Assembly (NCBI GenBank): GCA_015494645.1
Contig: WGAU01000088.1
Span: 1 to 27,500, forward strand
Origin: Aquificota bacterium
GTDB taxonomy: Bacteria; Thermosulfidibacterota; Thermosulfidibacteria; Thermosulfidibacterales; Thermosulfidibacteraceae
DNA: 27,500 bases
Direction of reading: 5' to 3'
Below, piece after piece: positions 16,210-24,641 of the stretch (positions are counted from its first letter, which is position 1; each line of letters opens with the position of its first letter). The notes beneath the pieces were generated by a model. The model was not told the DNA's origin. It saw only the letters and a list, made by a program, of their open reading frames with translations, and ran no database searches. Made by a program: the position numbers and the translations under genes.

Positions 16210-17409
16210 ATGATGGAGCTCTTAAATAAAATGCGGGATGTAATGGGAATTCCCTTCTATCCAATAGTATTCCAAGCCTTAATGGTGCTGACCTTTGCCA
16301 TACACATCACCTTCGTCAACATAGTAATGGGAGGAACAGCGGTATCCCTTTACGGCAGGTTGAAAGGAGGAGACTACTGGATAAAGCTCTCAAAAGCCTT
16401 TGCAAGAACAAGCACCATAATGACTTCTTTAGCCATAGTCATGGGAGTGGCTCCTCTACTGTTTGTACAGGTGATATACGACCCATTCTGGTACTCATCC
16501 GCCCAAATGTCGGCATGGTGGACGCTTCTGTTTCTGACAGCAATAGCTTTAGCCTTTACCTTTGCCTATCTTTTCTACTTGGGCAAAGGGGAACACGGAG
16601 GAAGCCTTTTCTGGAACATGGCCAGCTTGGCTTCTCTTATCTTAGCCGCAGTCATAATACATGCTCTCTCCATGCAAATGCTGCATCCCGAAAAGTGGAG
16701 CCAGTGGATTACAGCCAGTGGTAAGGTAAATCTTCACGGAACAGGTCTTCACGCCATAGACATACCGAGGCTCCTTCACTTCCTCATCCCCTCCTTGGCC
16801 ATAGCCGGCGTGTACATGATGCTTTACGGCTGGTACTTCAGAGGAAAATACAGCGATAGCTACACAGAATGGGTAGCATCCACAGGAGCCAAGCTTGCCC
16901 TTTATGCCTCGTGCGCTCAGGGATTAGTAGGGTTGCTCTGGTTAGCCACCACCCCAACCAAGTTCATGTTCCATCCAATAACCATTATCTGTGTACTTGC
17001 TGCTGCCTCCTTTGTGGGATATCTGTTCAAACTGAAAGGAGACTACAGAGAAAAGGCCTTGGTGACAGCCACTTTTGCATTTATCGTGGTTCTTTTAATG
17101 AGCATTGCAAGGGAACTGTTAAGGTACACTACTTTAACATCGGCTGGATACAGCCTTTACAATTACAAAATGAACCTTGACCCCAAAAGCACCTTGCTTT
17201 TCTTCGCAACCTTTGTCATGGGCATTCTGGTTATATCCTATCCTATAGCCGTGACCTTTAAGCTCGGCAGAAAAAAAGATACAGAAATCGCACAGCTTGA
17301 AGAGCTCAACACCCTCGGCAAGGTAGCGGCTGCTCTGCCCGTGGTCTGGTTTGTGGTAGTAGCCCTATTGGGAATAGTTATCTCGCTTAAGAACGGAACC
17401 TTATTCTAA
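16210..17409 (+). CDS. Second CydA-like membrane subunit of the bd-like complex
   Basis: A 399-residue polytopic protein with about nine predicted membrane helices, starting 12 bp after the cytochrome c-fused subunit with AGGAGG seven bases before the first of two adjacent ATG codons. Its N-terminal helix LTFAIHITFVNIVMGG with H32 resembles the heme-ligand helix of CydA, while it has no CxxCH and no GRQPW signature. It also contains GVAPLLFVQVIYDPFWYSS and many conserved-looking aromatic and His residues (for example HALSMQMLHPEKW and RLLHFLIPSLA). I read it as the partner CydA-type subunit of a CydAA'-like complex rather than CydB. Its exact heme content and whether it reduces oxygen cannot be decided from sequence. 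Confidence 0.7.
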   Translation: MMELLNKMRDVMGIPFYPIVFQALMVLTFAIHITFVNIVMGGTAVSLYGRLKGGDYWIKLSKAFARTSTIMTSLAIVMGVAPLLFVQVIYDPFWYSSAQMSAWWTLLFLTAIALAFTFAYLFYLGKGEHGGSLFWNMASLASLILAAVIIHALSMQMLHPEKWSQWITASGKVNLHGTGLHAIDIPRLLHFLIPSLAIAGVYMMLYGWYFRGKYSDSYTEWVASTGAKLALYASCAQGLVGLLWLATTPTKFMFHPITIICVLAAASFVGYLFKLKGDYREKALVTATFAFIVVLLMSIARELLRYTTLTSAGYSLYNYKMNLDPKSTLLFFATFVMGILVISYPIAVTFKLGRKKDTEIAQLEELNTLGKVAAALPVVWFVVVALLGIVISLKNGTLF

Positions 17410-17433
17410 AAATGCGGGGAGCCTCTGCTCCCC
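17407..17433. terminator. Bidirectional terminator between convergent operons
   Basis: A perfect 7-bp stem GGGGAGC/GCTCCCC with a 4-nt loop (17416-17433) fills the 30-bp gap between the convergent bd-like and GGDEF genes. The minus-strand transcript has the better U-run (TTTTT next to the stem); the plus-strand side is only pyrimidine-rich. Confidence 0.75.
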
Positions 17434-17439
17434 TCTACA

Positions 17440-18414
17440 TCACTTAAAAGGATAGACCACAATATTGGAGCCTTTGTCCCTTTTAGCCTCGTGCACACAT
17501 TCTTCAAGCCTGTTCAACAGAGTCTTTTCATCTTTGGCATCCTCAGGATAAACCACAATTCCCACATCCAAGTAGACCTCAGTATCCAACCTCGCCCACT
17601 CACTTTTTGAAAACTTCTCAATGACCTCTTCAGCAATCCTTTTTGCAAACTCCTTGTCCGCTTCAGGAAAGATCACCGCAAACTTAGCTGCAGCATATCT
17701 CGCCACTGCATCAAACCTTCTAACCTTGGCCTTCAAAAGATCCGCCACGAACCTAAGAAGCCTGTCTCCTGCCACATGCCCGTACTTTTCGTTGACCCTT
17801 TTCAATCCCGTAACGGCGTAAAGGCCCAAAGCGAAAGGATGTCCCGTCTCATCCGTCCTCTGAACCTCTTTGAACAAAAGTTCATGGAAGTGCTTGAAGT
17901 TATAAACCCCCGTCAAGGCATCGTGATCCACAAGATCATCAAGCCTGTCCCTCAATTCATAGTGATCCACAGCAACAGAAAGAAGCAGACCCAACGTTTC
18001 CAAGGCCTCAACCTCATGAGGAGGAAAATCTTTCCTCTCAGAAAAGTCCATAAACAAAAGCCCTACTAATCTGCCACCACCCAGAATGGGCACAAGAACC
18101 ATGGTCTTGTAAGAATGCTCAAAGCCAGTGGGATACATGGGATGATTCTCATCTATAATGACTACCTTCTTCTCCTTTCTCAAAAAGTCCACAAGAGGAT
18201 GCCTGTTCTCCCTGTGCAACTGTTTTATGAAAGTGTAAGAAACGCCCCTTGAGATACGCACCCTCAACTGATCATCTTTGCACGTAACGATGGCACAAGA
18301 CTTGGGCTTGTACTCATCCTTGATAAACTGAACCACCGTTGAACGGATCTCCTCAAGATAAACTTCATCAACTATGTCCTTCAGTATCTCCCTAAAAAGG
18401 GCTATGTGCTTCAT
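17440..18414 (-). CDS. GAF plus degenerate GGDEF domain protein
   Basis: A cytoplasmic protein of 324 residues: a GAF-like sensory domain (~20-150, with MVLVPILGGGRLVGLLFMDF), a short coiled linker, then a GGDEF fold (~165-320, DHDALTGVYNFKHF, NEKYGHVAGDRLL). The active-site loop reads AAAKF (241-245) instead of GGDEF, and the metal-binding DxD region is LYAVTG, so diguanylate cyclase activity is very unlikely. The inhibitory-site motif RxxD is kept (R232-D235, five residues before the loop), so it could still bind cyclic di-GMP as an effector. The gene starts 4 bp after the leucyl-tRNA synthetase stop with SD GAGGTGAGG, so it is probably co-transcribed with leuS. Confidence 0.88.
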   Translation of the reverse strand: MKHIALFREILKDIVDEVYLEEIRSTVVQFIKDEYKPKSCAIVTCKDDQLRVRISRGVSYTFIKQLHRENRHPLVDFLRKEKKVVIIDENHPMYPTGFEHSYKTMVLVPILGGGRLVGLLFMDFSERKDFPPHEVEALETLGLLLSVAVDHYELRDRLDDLVDHDALTGVYNFKHFHELLFKEVQRTDETGHPFALGLYAVTGLKRVNEKYGHVAGDRLLRFVADLLKAKVRRFDAVARYAAAKFAVIFPEADKEFAKRIAEEVIEKFSKSEWARLDTEVYLDVGIVVYPEDAKDEKTLLNRLEECVHEAKRDKGSNIVVYPFK

Positions 18415-18418
18415 AACC

Positions 18419-20902
18419 TCACCTCACGACAATGTTCACGAGCTTGTTGGGTACCACAATTATTTTAACAATACTCTTGCCATCAATCCACTTCTTTATT
18501 CTCTCATTCTCTACAGCTATCTTTTTCATCTCCTCTTCGGAAAGCCCAGAAGGAGCCTCAATCCTCGCCCTCACCTTACCGTTAACCTGAACCACCAAGG
18601 TGATAAACTCTTCTTTCGTCCACTCCTCATTATACTCAGGCCACCTTTCATTCAGGGTAAATCCCTCGTTTCCAAGCAAGCTCCACACTTCATCAGCAAA
18701 ATGCGGAACAAATGGAGAAAGGGCCAGAACAACTTTTTCAAAACAATCTCTAATAGCCCTCAATTCGTTCTCGTCTTCCCAATTGATGCAGCTCTCCAAG
18801 TCTTGCATATGGTTGGTGTACTCCATAAAAGCCGCCACTGCCGTGTTGAACCTAAACTTCTCCACATCTGCCGTAACCTTCTTCAAAAGCTTATGGGTCC
18901 TCTTGACCGCTTCCTTTCCAGCATCGGAAAGCTTGGCAAAATCAAAGTCTCTGCCAACACCTCTAAGATCATCTATATGTCCGGTTAACAGTCTCCACAG
19001 CCTGTTGAGGAACCTGTAACATCCGTCTATTCCCTGATCACTCCACTCAAGATCCTTTTCAGGTGGAGCAGCAAACAGCAGAAAAAGCCTCACCGTGTCG
19101 GCTCCATACTTTTCTATCATGCTGTCTGGATCAACTACATTTCCAAAGGACTTGGACATCTTTCTCCCATCCTTAAGCACCATCCCTTGAGTAAGGAGGG
19201 CAGAGAAAGGCTCGTCAACATTGGTGTATCCAAGATCCCTCAGGACCTTGGTATAGAACCTGGCGTATAGCAGATGCAAAACTGCGTGCTCAACGCCACC
19301 GATATACTGATCAACAGGCATCCAGTAATCAACGGCTTTCCTGTCAAAAGGTCCCTTATCGTACTGAGGAGAGCAGTACCTAAAGAAATACCAGGAAGAT
19401 TCCACAAAGGTATCCATAGTATCAGTTTCTCTCTTTGCCGGTCCGCCACATTTAGGACAGGTGGTATTCACAAAGTCCTCCACCATCTCCAATGGATTCC
19501 CCGTCCCTGTGAAAGGAGCATCTTTAGGAAGCTTCACCGGCAACTCCTCTTCTGGCACAGGCACCATACCGCACTTACCGCAGTAAACAACCGGGATGGG
19601 AGTTCCCCAATACCTTTGTCTGGAAATGAGCCAGTCTCTCAGCCTGTAAGTAACCGTCCCTTTACCAAAGCCCTTATCCTCCATGTATTCTATAATGGCT
19701 TTTTTGGCTTCCTCGTTGAACATACCGTTGAACTGACCAGAATTCACAAGGTATCCCTGACCTTCATAGGCCTCGGTCATAGTCTCTGGATCAAGCTCTT
19801 CTCCCTCTGGCTGTATCACCACCTTTATGGGCAACTTATACTTCTTGGCAAATTCAAAATCCCTCTGATCATGGGCAGGAACAGCCATTACGGCACCGGT
19901 TCCGTATTCATAGAGCACAAAGTTTGCAACAAAGATGGGAACTTTCTCGCCTGTGAAGGGATTAATACAGTAAGCCCCGGTAAAAACACCCTCTTTTTCA
20001 AACTCATCAAGCAACCGTGCCGAACGGGGCTGTTTTCTCAAGCGTTCCACTTCTCCCATAATCTTCTCAGTCTCCGGATGCATCTTCACAAGCTCGTCCA
20101 CAAGGGGATGTTCAGGAGCAAGGCTCATAAAAGTAACACCGAAAACCGTATCTGGCCTTGTGGTGAAAACCCTTATAGACTTATCCAGTCCATCAATCTT
20201 GAACTCTATCTCGGCTCCTTCAGAACGACCTATCCAATTCTCCTGCATTACCAAAACCTTTTCAGGCCATTTACCCCTAAGCTTCTCCAGCCCCTCAAGA
20301 AGCTCATCGGCATACTCCGTTATCTTGAAAAACCACTGCTCCAAATCCTTGGTCACCACCTCGCTCTCACAACGCCAGCACTTTCCTCCCACAACCTGCT
20401 CGTTGGCAAGCACCGTATGGCACTTCTCACACCAGTTGACCGGTGCCTTTTTCTTATAGGCTAATCCCCTTTCCAACATCTCCAAAAATATTTTTTGTTC
20501 CCACCTATAGTAATCCTCATCGCACGTGGCCAGTTCCCTATCCCAGTCGTAAGAAAAGCCCAAACGCTTAAGCTGTCTTTTCATGTGCTCTATGTTCTCG
20601 TAAGTCCACTTGGCGGGATGTACCCCATGCTTGATAGCCGCATTCTCGGCGGGAAGCCCAAAGGCATCCCAGCCCATAGGGTGCAGTACATTGTACCCCC
20701 TCATCCTCAAGAAACGGGCCACCACATCTCCAATGGAATAATTTCTCACATGCCCCATGTGGATACGACCTGAAGGGTAGGGAAACATCTCAAGGCAATA
20801 ATACTTGGGCCTTTGATTGTCCTCGTAAACCTTAAAAATCTTGGACTCTTCCCAAGCTTTTTGCCACTTTTCCTCTATCTCATGGGGATTGTACTTGTGC
20901 AT
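18419..20902 (-). CDS. leuS: Leucyl-tRNA synthetase
   Basis: Class I aminoacyl-tRNA synthetase that charges tRNA-Leu. The 827-residue product has the HIGH motif as HMGH at 48-51 within FPYPSGRIHMGHVRNYS. A zinc-ribbon like pair (CEKC ... CWRC, ~160-180) and the CP1 editing domain with TTRPDTVFG and VPAHDQRD (the conserved Asp that prevents editing of leucine) follow. Next are a second zinc-ribbon like CxxC pair, KMSKS near residue 580, and the anticodon-binding C-terminus ending in VNKVV-like VPNKLVNIVV. Length is normal for a bacterial enzyme. I chose the ATG at 20902 (MHKYNPHEIEEKWQ) because it has the GGAGGAGG SD and the typical family start; the 14-codon extension upstream precedes the SD. 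Confidence 0.98.
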   Translation of the reverse strand: MHKYNPHEIEEKWQKAWEESKIFKVYEDNQRPKYYCLEMFPYPSGRIHMGHVRNYSIGDVVARFLRMRGYNVLHPMGWDAFGLPAENAAIKHGVHPAKWTYENIEHMKRQLKRLGFSYDWDRELATCDEDYYRWEQKIFLEMLERGLAYKKKAPVNWCEKCHTVLANEQVVGGKCWRCESEVVTKDLEQWFFKITEYADELLEGLEKLRGKWPEKVLVMQENWIGRSEGAEIEFKIDGLDKSIRVFTTRPDTVFGVTFMSLAPEHPLVDELVKMHPETEKIMGEVERLRKQPRSARLLDEFEKEGVFTGAYCINPFTGEKVPIFVANFVLYEYGTGAVMAVPAHDQRDFEFAKKYKLPIKVVIQPEGEELDPETMTEAYEGQGYLVNSGQFNGMFNEEAKKAIIEYMEDKGFGKGTVTYRLRDWLISRQRYWGTPIPVVYCGKCGMVPVPEEELPVKLPKDAPFTGTGNPLEMVEDFVNTTCPKCGGPAKRETDTMDTFVESSWYFFRYCSPQYDKGPFDRKAVDYWMPVDQYIGGVEHAVLHLLYARFYTKVLRDLGYTNVDEPFSALLTQGMVLKDGRKMSKSFGNVVDPDSMIEKYGADTVRLFLLFAAPPEKDLEWSDQGIDGCYRFLNRLWRLLTGHIDDLRGVGRDFDFAKLSDAGKEAVKRTHKLLKKVTADVEKFRFNTAVAAFMEYTNHMQDLESCINWEDENELRAIRDCFEKVVLALSPFVPHFADEVWSLLGNEGFTLNERWPEYNEEWTKEEFITLVVQVNGKVRARIEAPSGLSEEEMKKIAVENERIKKWIDGKSIVKIIVVPNKLVNIVVR

Positions 20903-20932
20903 AGACCTCCTCCAGACGCAAATTTTTGGCAA

Positions 20933-20961
20933 TTTATACAGCAAAGGCTGGGAAGTTTAAA
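20933..20961 (-). promoter_or_regulatory. Predicted sigma-70 promoter of leuS
   Basis: Minus-strand -35 TTTAAA (20956-20961), 17-bp spacer, -10 TATAAA (20933-20938), 30 bp before the leuS ATG. Confidence 0.5.
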
Positions 20962-20970
20962 GGGGTGGAA

Positions 20971-20993
20971 CAGGCGCCCACAAAAGGCGCCTG
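20971..20993 (-). terminator. Terminator-like hairpin after the chemoreceptor gene
   Basis: A perfect 8-bp stem CAGGCGCC/GGCGCCTG with a 7-nt loop starts 5 bp past the chemoreceptor stop. It lacks a clear U-run on the minus strand, so it may be a weak or Rho-assisted terminator or an RNA-stabilising stem. Confidence 0.55.
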
Positions 20994-20998
20994 CAACT

Positions 20999-22627
20999 CT
21001 AAACCTTGAACATTTCAATGATTTCCTTAAGCTTATTGGCCAGTTCCTTGAGCCTGTCGGAGGTCTCCTTGGTCTTTACAGCCATTCCCTCGTTTTCCTT
21101 CGCCTCCGTTTCCACAAGGGATGCGTTATCCACTATGGTTTTAACCGAAGCGCTCTGCTCCTCCACAGCAGCGGCTATCTGATTTATTTTCTCATTGAGC
21201 TCATCCATGGCAAACTTAATCTTGTCAAATATCTGGGAAACATCCTCTATAGCCTCAACGTTCTCCTCGGACTGACGGACTTCTTCCTCCATAAGTTCGG
21301 TAACCTTAGCCGTCTGCTCCTTGATCTTATTGATGATCTCCCCTATTTCCCCTGTTGACTTGGTAGTTGTTTCTGCAAGTTTTCTCACCTCATCGGCAAC
21401 CACGGCAAAGCCCCTTCCATGCTCTCCCGCACGGGCCGCTTCAATGGCAGCGTTCAACGCAAGAAGATTGGTCTGATCGGCAATATCCACAATCACCTTA
21501 AGGATACTCTCTATCTCCTCGGAAAGCTTCTCCAGTTCTCTAACTGTGCTTGCCGTGGTCTCAACAGTTCTTGAAAGCTCCCTTATGCTGTTAGCACTTT
21601 TTACAAGGGACTCTTTACCCTTCTCCACTTCGTCCTTGGTTAGCTGGGACTGTTGGGCCGCATCCACAGAACTTTGAGCAATATCGTCAATAGCGCTTTT
21701 CATCTCTTCAATAGAACGGATAAGTATCTCCACACTCTCCGCCACTTTGTTGGCAGAAGCTATAAGCTCCTCCGAAATATCCGAAAGTTCGCTGGAAGCC
21801 CTGTCTGTTTCTATGCCTTCCCTCTTCAACACAGCCAGTATCTCACGCATCTCCTTAACAAACCTGTTAAGAGATTCTGTAAGATGGGCAAGCTCATCGG
21901 AACCTTTGATATCAACGGTTCTGGAAAAGTCCCTTTGTGCAACCTTATCAATAAACTCAACCAGTTCGTGAATCCTCGTGGAAAGGGATCTCGCCACCCA
22001 AACATTTATGGCAAGAGCCAAAATAAGCACCAAAAGCACCGTTATGAGATATGCTATTTTGGCATCGGCATACTGCTTCTTAGCATTTTCAAAATAATGC
22101 TTGGAAACCTCAACCTGGAACTTCACAAGCTTATCAAGAATATCCATAAGCACCAAGAACTGATCGTCAGCGCTGTTAAAGTAAACCACAGCAGTATTGG
22201 GGTCGAGCATTCCTATATCAATGGCATCCCTTATAGATTGCAGATACTTGTCAAACTCTAAAGTTACAGCCTTCAACAACTTCTTTTCCTGAGGCAACAG
22301 ATCATTATCTCCAACACGCTCTTTAAGCTGAGCCCTAATACGTTTCAACACCTCTAAAGAATCATCCACAAACTTCTTACCTTTCTCTGCAATCTCCCCT
22401 TCGCCACCAGAAGAAGAAAGAAGGGCCATACCTTTATAGAGATTACCTCTTGCTATAGACAATTCATATGCCAACTTCAAAGCCTTCACAGAGTCCTTGT
22501 ATCTTATATAGAAATTTCCCATTATACCCCACTGGGTCCTAACCACCTTGATGCTAAACGCCCAGAGAATTCCCAAAGCCAAAACCAATATTACAGACGA
22601 ACTCCATATTTTCTTAGAAATGCTCAA
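20999..22627 (-). CDS. Methyl-accepting chemotaxis protein
   Basis: A 542-residue inner-membrane chemoreceptor. Membrane segment 1 is near residues 9-27. A four-helix-bundle type periplasmic sensor spans ~30-190, and membrane segment 2 (LITVLLVLILALAINVWVA) is near 195-213. HAMP follows, then a long cytoplasmic coiled coil with the conserved hairpin DQTNLLALNAAIEAARAGEH and GRGFAVVADEVRKLAE that contacts CheA and CheW. No C-terminal CheR-binding pentapeptide is present (it ends in EMFKV). The start is TTG at 22627, supported by AGGAGG seven bases upstream. It follows the Cache-domain gene by 18 bp and is probably read from the same sigma-28 promoter. Confidence 0.95.
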   Translation of the reverse strand: MSISKKIWSSSVILVLALGILWAFSIKVVRTQWGIMGNFYIRYKDSVKALKLAYELSIARGNLYKGMALLSSSGGEGEIAEKGKKFVDDSLEVLKRIRAQLKERVGDNDLLPQEKKLLKAVTLEFDKYLQSIRDAIDIGMLDPNTAVVYFNSADDQFLVLMDILDKLVKFQVEVSKHYFENAKKQYADAKIAYLITVLLVLILALAINVWVARSLSTRIHELVEFIDKVAQRDFSRTVDIKGSDELAHLTESLNRFVKEMREILAVLKREGIETDRASSELSDISEELIASANKVAESVEILIRSIEEMKSAIDDIAQSSVDAAQQSQLTKDEVEKGKESLVKSANSIRELSRTVETTASTVRELEKLSEEIESILKVIVDIADQTNLLALNAAIEAARAGEHGRGFAVVADEVRKLAETTTKSTGEIGEIINKIKEQTAKVTELMEEEVRQSEENVEAIEDVSQIFDKIKFAMDELNEKINQIAAAVEEQSASVKTIVDNASLVETEAKENEGMAVKTKETSDRLKELANKLKEIIEMFKV

Positions 22628-22645
22628 CCCCTTACCTCCTGATGA

Positions 22646-23092
22646 TTATTTGTAAACCCCCGCACCAACGATCCAGCCATCATAAGCTTCAGCGTAAGAA
22701 ACCTTGGGCTGAACCTTTTTGGTAACGGGATTGGGCCAATAATAGGTAACGAAACCTCCACCTTTTTTGGCAACTTCATAGAACTCCATGGCAAAGTACT
22801 TACCCTTAAGGTCCTTTATGTTCTTCAGATCCTTTCCAGCAAGCTTGGGATTGGCACCGTGAGCCACCAGTACACAAGGCTTGTTTTTATCAAAAATAAA
22901 TATGTAAGCTTCCCCCAAAGCCTTCGTCCCAAACTTTCCATCAGGTCTCACCTCTGCCAGAGCCGCCTGCTTCCCGTGCTTCTTGGCATACTCAATAAAC
23001 TTCTTCACATTCTGCTTGGCTACCTCAGGAGAAGTAGCCCAAACTGAAGTGGCAAACAAAATCGCCAAGATACCAAACAACGCCTTCCTCAT
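22646..23092 (-). CDS. Secreted single-Cache-domain protein
   Basis: A 148-residue protein with a Sec signal peptide (MRKALFGILAILFATSVWA, cleavage near residue 19) and one small Cache-type sensor domain. The pattern EAYIFIFDKNKPCVLVAHGA, NPKLAGKDL, GGGFVTYYWPNP..KKVQPK and ending DGWIVGAGVY is typical of stand-alone sCache proteins. It has no transmembrane anchor after cleavage, so it should be periplasmic. SD AGGAGG lies six bases before the ATG at 23092; the longer reading to 23149 precedes the SD. It directly precedes the chemoreceptor gene, so it may act as a soluble ligand-binding partner for that receptor. The ligand is unknown. Confidence 0.9.
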   Translation of the reverse strand: MRKALFGILAILFATSVWATSPEVAKQNVKKFIEYAKKHGKQAALAEVRPDGKFGTKALGEAYIFIFDKNKPCVLVAHGANPKLAGKDLKNIKDLKGKYFAMEFYEVAKKGGGFVTYYWPNPVTKKVQPKVSYAEAYDGWIVGAGVYK

Positions 23093-23118
23093 ACTACACC
23101 TCCTACTTCGTTTTTTGT

Positions 23119-23145
23119 ATATCGGCTCTTTTTGAGCAACCTTTA
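23119..23145 (-). promoter_or_regulatory. Near-consensus sigma-28 (FliA) flagellar/chemotaxis promoter
   Basis: On the minus strand TAAAGGTT (23138-23145), an 11-bp spacer and GCCGATAT (23119-23126) match the sigma-28 consensus TAAAGTTT-N11-GCCGATAA at 14 of 16 positions. It sits 26 bp before the Cache gene and fits a chemotaxis operon. Confidence 0.85.
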
Positions 23146-23154
23146 ACATAGAAG

Positions 23155-24585
23155 CTATATCAAATCGCTGAGAAACTTGACAAGCCTTGAATGGTGCTCA
23201 ATTTGCTCTGCAAGCCCATCAAATGCTCTTTGCATCTCAAGAAGATAACTTCTTTTTGAACTAATACCGCCTATCTCCCTTACGAAATTCCACCTAACCT
23301 CATCATTCCAAAACAGATTGTGAAGGTGCGTTCCCAAAACATTTCCTTTGCAAACCCCATCTGCCCAATCTTTGTTCACTAAAACGTAAGGAAGATTCTC
23401 ATACAAATAAACCTCCCCTGAATGTATTCTGTATCCCTCCACCTCACCCCTTAACCAAGAAATCTCTTTGGCCACCTTCACCTTTAGCCTCTCAACCCTT
23501 TTCTCTCTCCCATAAACCACTTTACCTTTAATAAGTCCCAACCCTTTCTCCTCACCTCCCCCCTCGGTACCGTTAGGATCCACGAGCTCTTCTAAAAGCA
23601 TATGATAACCACCGCATATACCCAATATCCATTTGCCTTGTAAATGTGCCTTGATAACAGCTTCGCAAACACCCCTTTCCTTCATCCACCTGAGATCGTC
23701 CAGCACCCGCCTGCTTCCGGGAAGTACTATGGCATCGGCCCTGTCCACCTCTTCGGGAGAAGAACACCAGCAAATCCCCACATCTTCAATTCCAAAAGGG
23801 GTTATGTCGGAAAAGTTTGACAGTCTTGGATATCTAACTACCCCAATAACTGGACTTCCTGCCTTATCCTTAATATCCAAAGAATCTTCAGGAGGAAGCA
23901 CATCCTCAACATAAGGAAAAACCGCAAGAACAGGCACTCCTATCTTCTTTTCTACAAAATCTAACCCTGGCTTAAGGATATCCACGTATCCTCTGAACTT
24001 ATTGATTATAACTCCCTTAAGATACCTTCGTTCTTCAGGCTCCAAAAGCTCGTAGGTTCCTACTATCTGAGCAAAAACGCCACCTCTATCTATGTCAGCC
24101 ACAAGCAACGCTGGAGCATTAAACTCCAGAGCAATGGAGATGTTGGCAAAATCCTTCTCCTTTAGATTAACCTCCACCGGACTACCTGCCCCCTCAGCAA
24201 CAACGATATCGTACTCGCTGAGAAGTTCCCTCAAAACCGCGTAAGCAACTGGCTTAGCCTTGTCTCTGTAATGATCAAAGGAGGCAGAATGAACAAACCC
24301 AGTGGACTTTCCCAAGATTATCAACTCACTCTTTGCATATCCCACAGGCTTCAACAGCACAGGATTGAACCTGACAGTGGGAACCTCACCACACGCCAAG
24401 GCCTGAACAAACTGAGCCCATGCCATCTCCCCATCTACACCAGCCACAGCATTGAGAGACATATTTTGTGCCTTAAAGGGTGCAACCTTAAGACCCTTTT
24501 TGCGAAACCATCTGCATAGTGCAGTAACCACAAAACTCTTGCCGGCCCCAGAGGAAGTCCCGAGAACAACCAAAAGTCTCCCCAT
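23155..24585 (-). CDS. cobQ: Cobyric acid synthase (glutamine-hydrolysing)
   Basis: Amidates side-chain carboxylates of adenosylcobyrinic acid a,c-diamide in cobalamin synthesis, using glutamine and ATP. The 476-residue protein has the N-terminal synthetase P-loop GTSSGAGKS (9-17), FKAQNMSLNA, and DIDRGGVFAQ. It also has a class I glutaminase domain with the nucleophile Cys in GICGGYHML and the catalytic His in GTHLHNLFW. The length is usual. I chose the ATG at 24585 because it gives the family N-terminus; a GTG at 24603 would add six residues. Neither has a clear SD. No cobalamin riboswitch fits in the 56-bp divergent gap to the next gene. Confidence 0.95.
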   Translation of the reverse strand: MGRLLVVLGTSSGAGKSFVVTALCRWFRKKGLKVAPFKAQNMSLNAVAGVDGEMAWAQFVQALACGEVPTVRFNPVLLKPVGYAKSELIILGKSTGFVHSASFDHYRDKAKPVAYAVLRELLSEYDIVVAEGAGSPVEVNLKEKDFANISIALEFNAPALLVADIDRGGVFAQIVGTYELLEPEERRYLKGVIINKFRGYVDILKPGLDFVEKKIGVPVLAVFPYVEDVLPPEDSLDIKDKAGSPVIGVVRYPRLSNFSDITPFGIEDVGICWCSSPEEVDRADAIVLPGSRRVLDDLRWMKERGVCEAVIKAHLQGKWILGICGGYHMLLEELVDPNGTEGGGEEKGLGLIKGKVVYGREKRVERLKVKVAKEISWLRGEVEGYRIHSGEVYLYENLPYVLVNKDWADGVCKGNVLGTHLHNLFWNDEVRWNFVREIGGISSKRSYLLEMQRAFDGLAEQIEHHSRLVKFLSDLI

Positions 24586-24613
24586 GGATTTTGAAGATAG
24601 CACTGCGTATAAT
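24585..24613 (+). promoter_or_regulatory. Predicted promoter of the ADP-forming acyl-CoA synthetase gene
   Basis: A perfect -10 TATAAT (24608-24613) lies 28 bp before the start codon; the -35 region at 17-bp spacing (TGGATT, 24585-24590) is weak and overlaps the start of cobQ. Confidence 0.45.
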
Positions 24614-24641
24614 TGTTGTAAAACGTTGAGGAGGAATTGCC

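Noticed and set aside
19274..20464. Plus-strand open frame of 396 codons opposite leuS
   Set aside because: It lies entirely within leucyl-tRNA synthetase on the other strand and shows no family pattern or SD.
22628..22645. Separate promoter between the Cache and chemoreceptor genes
   Set aside because: The 18-bp gap holds only the SD, so shared transcription is the simpler reading.
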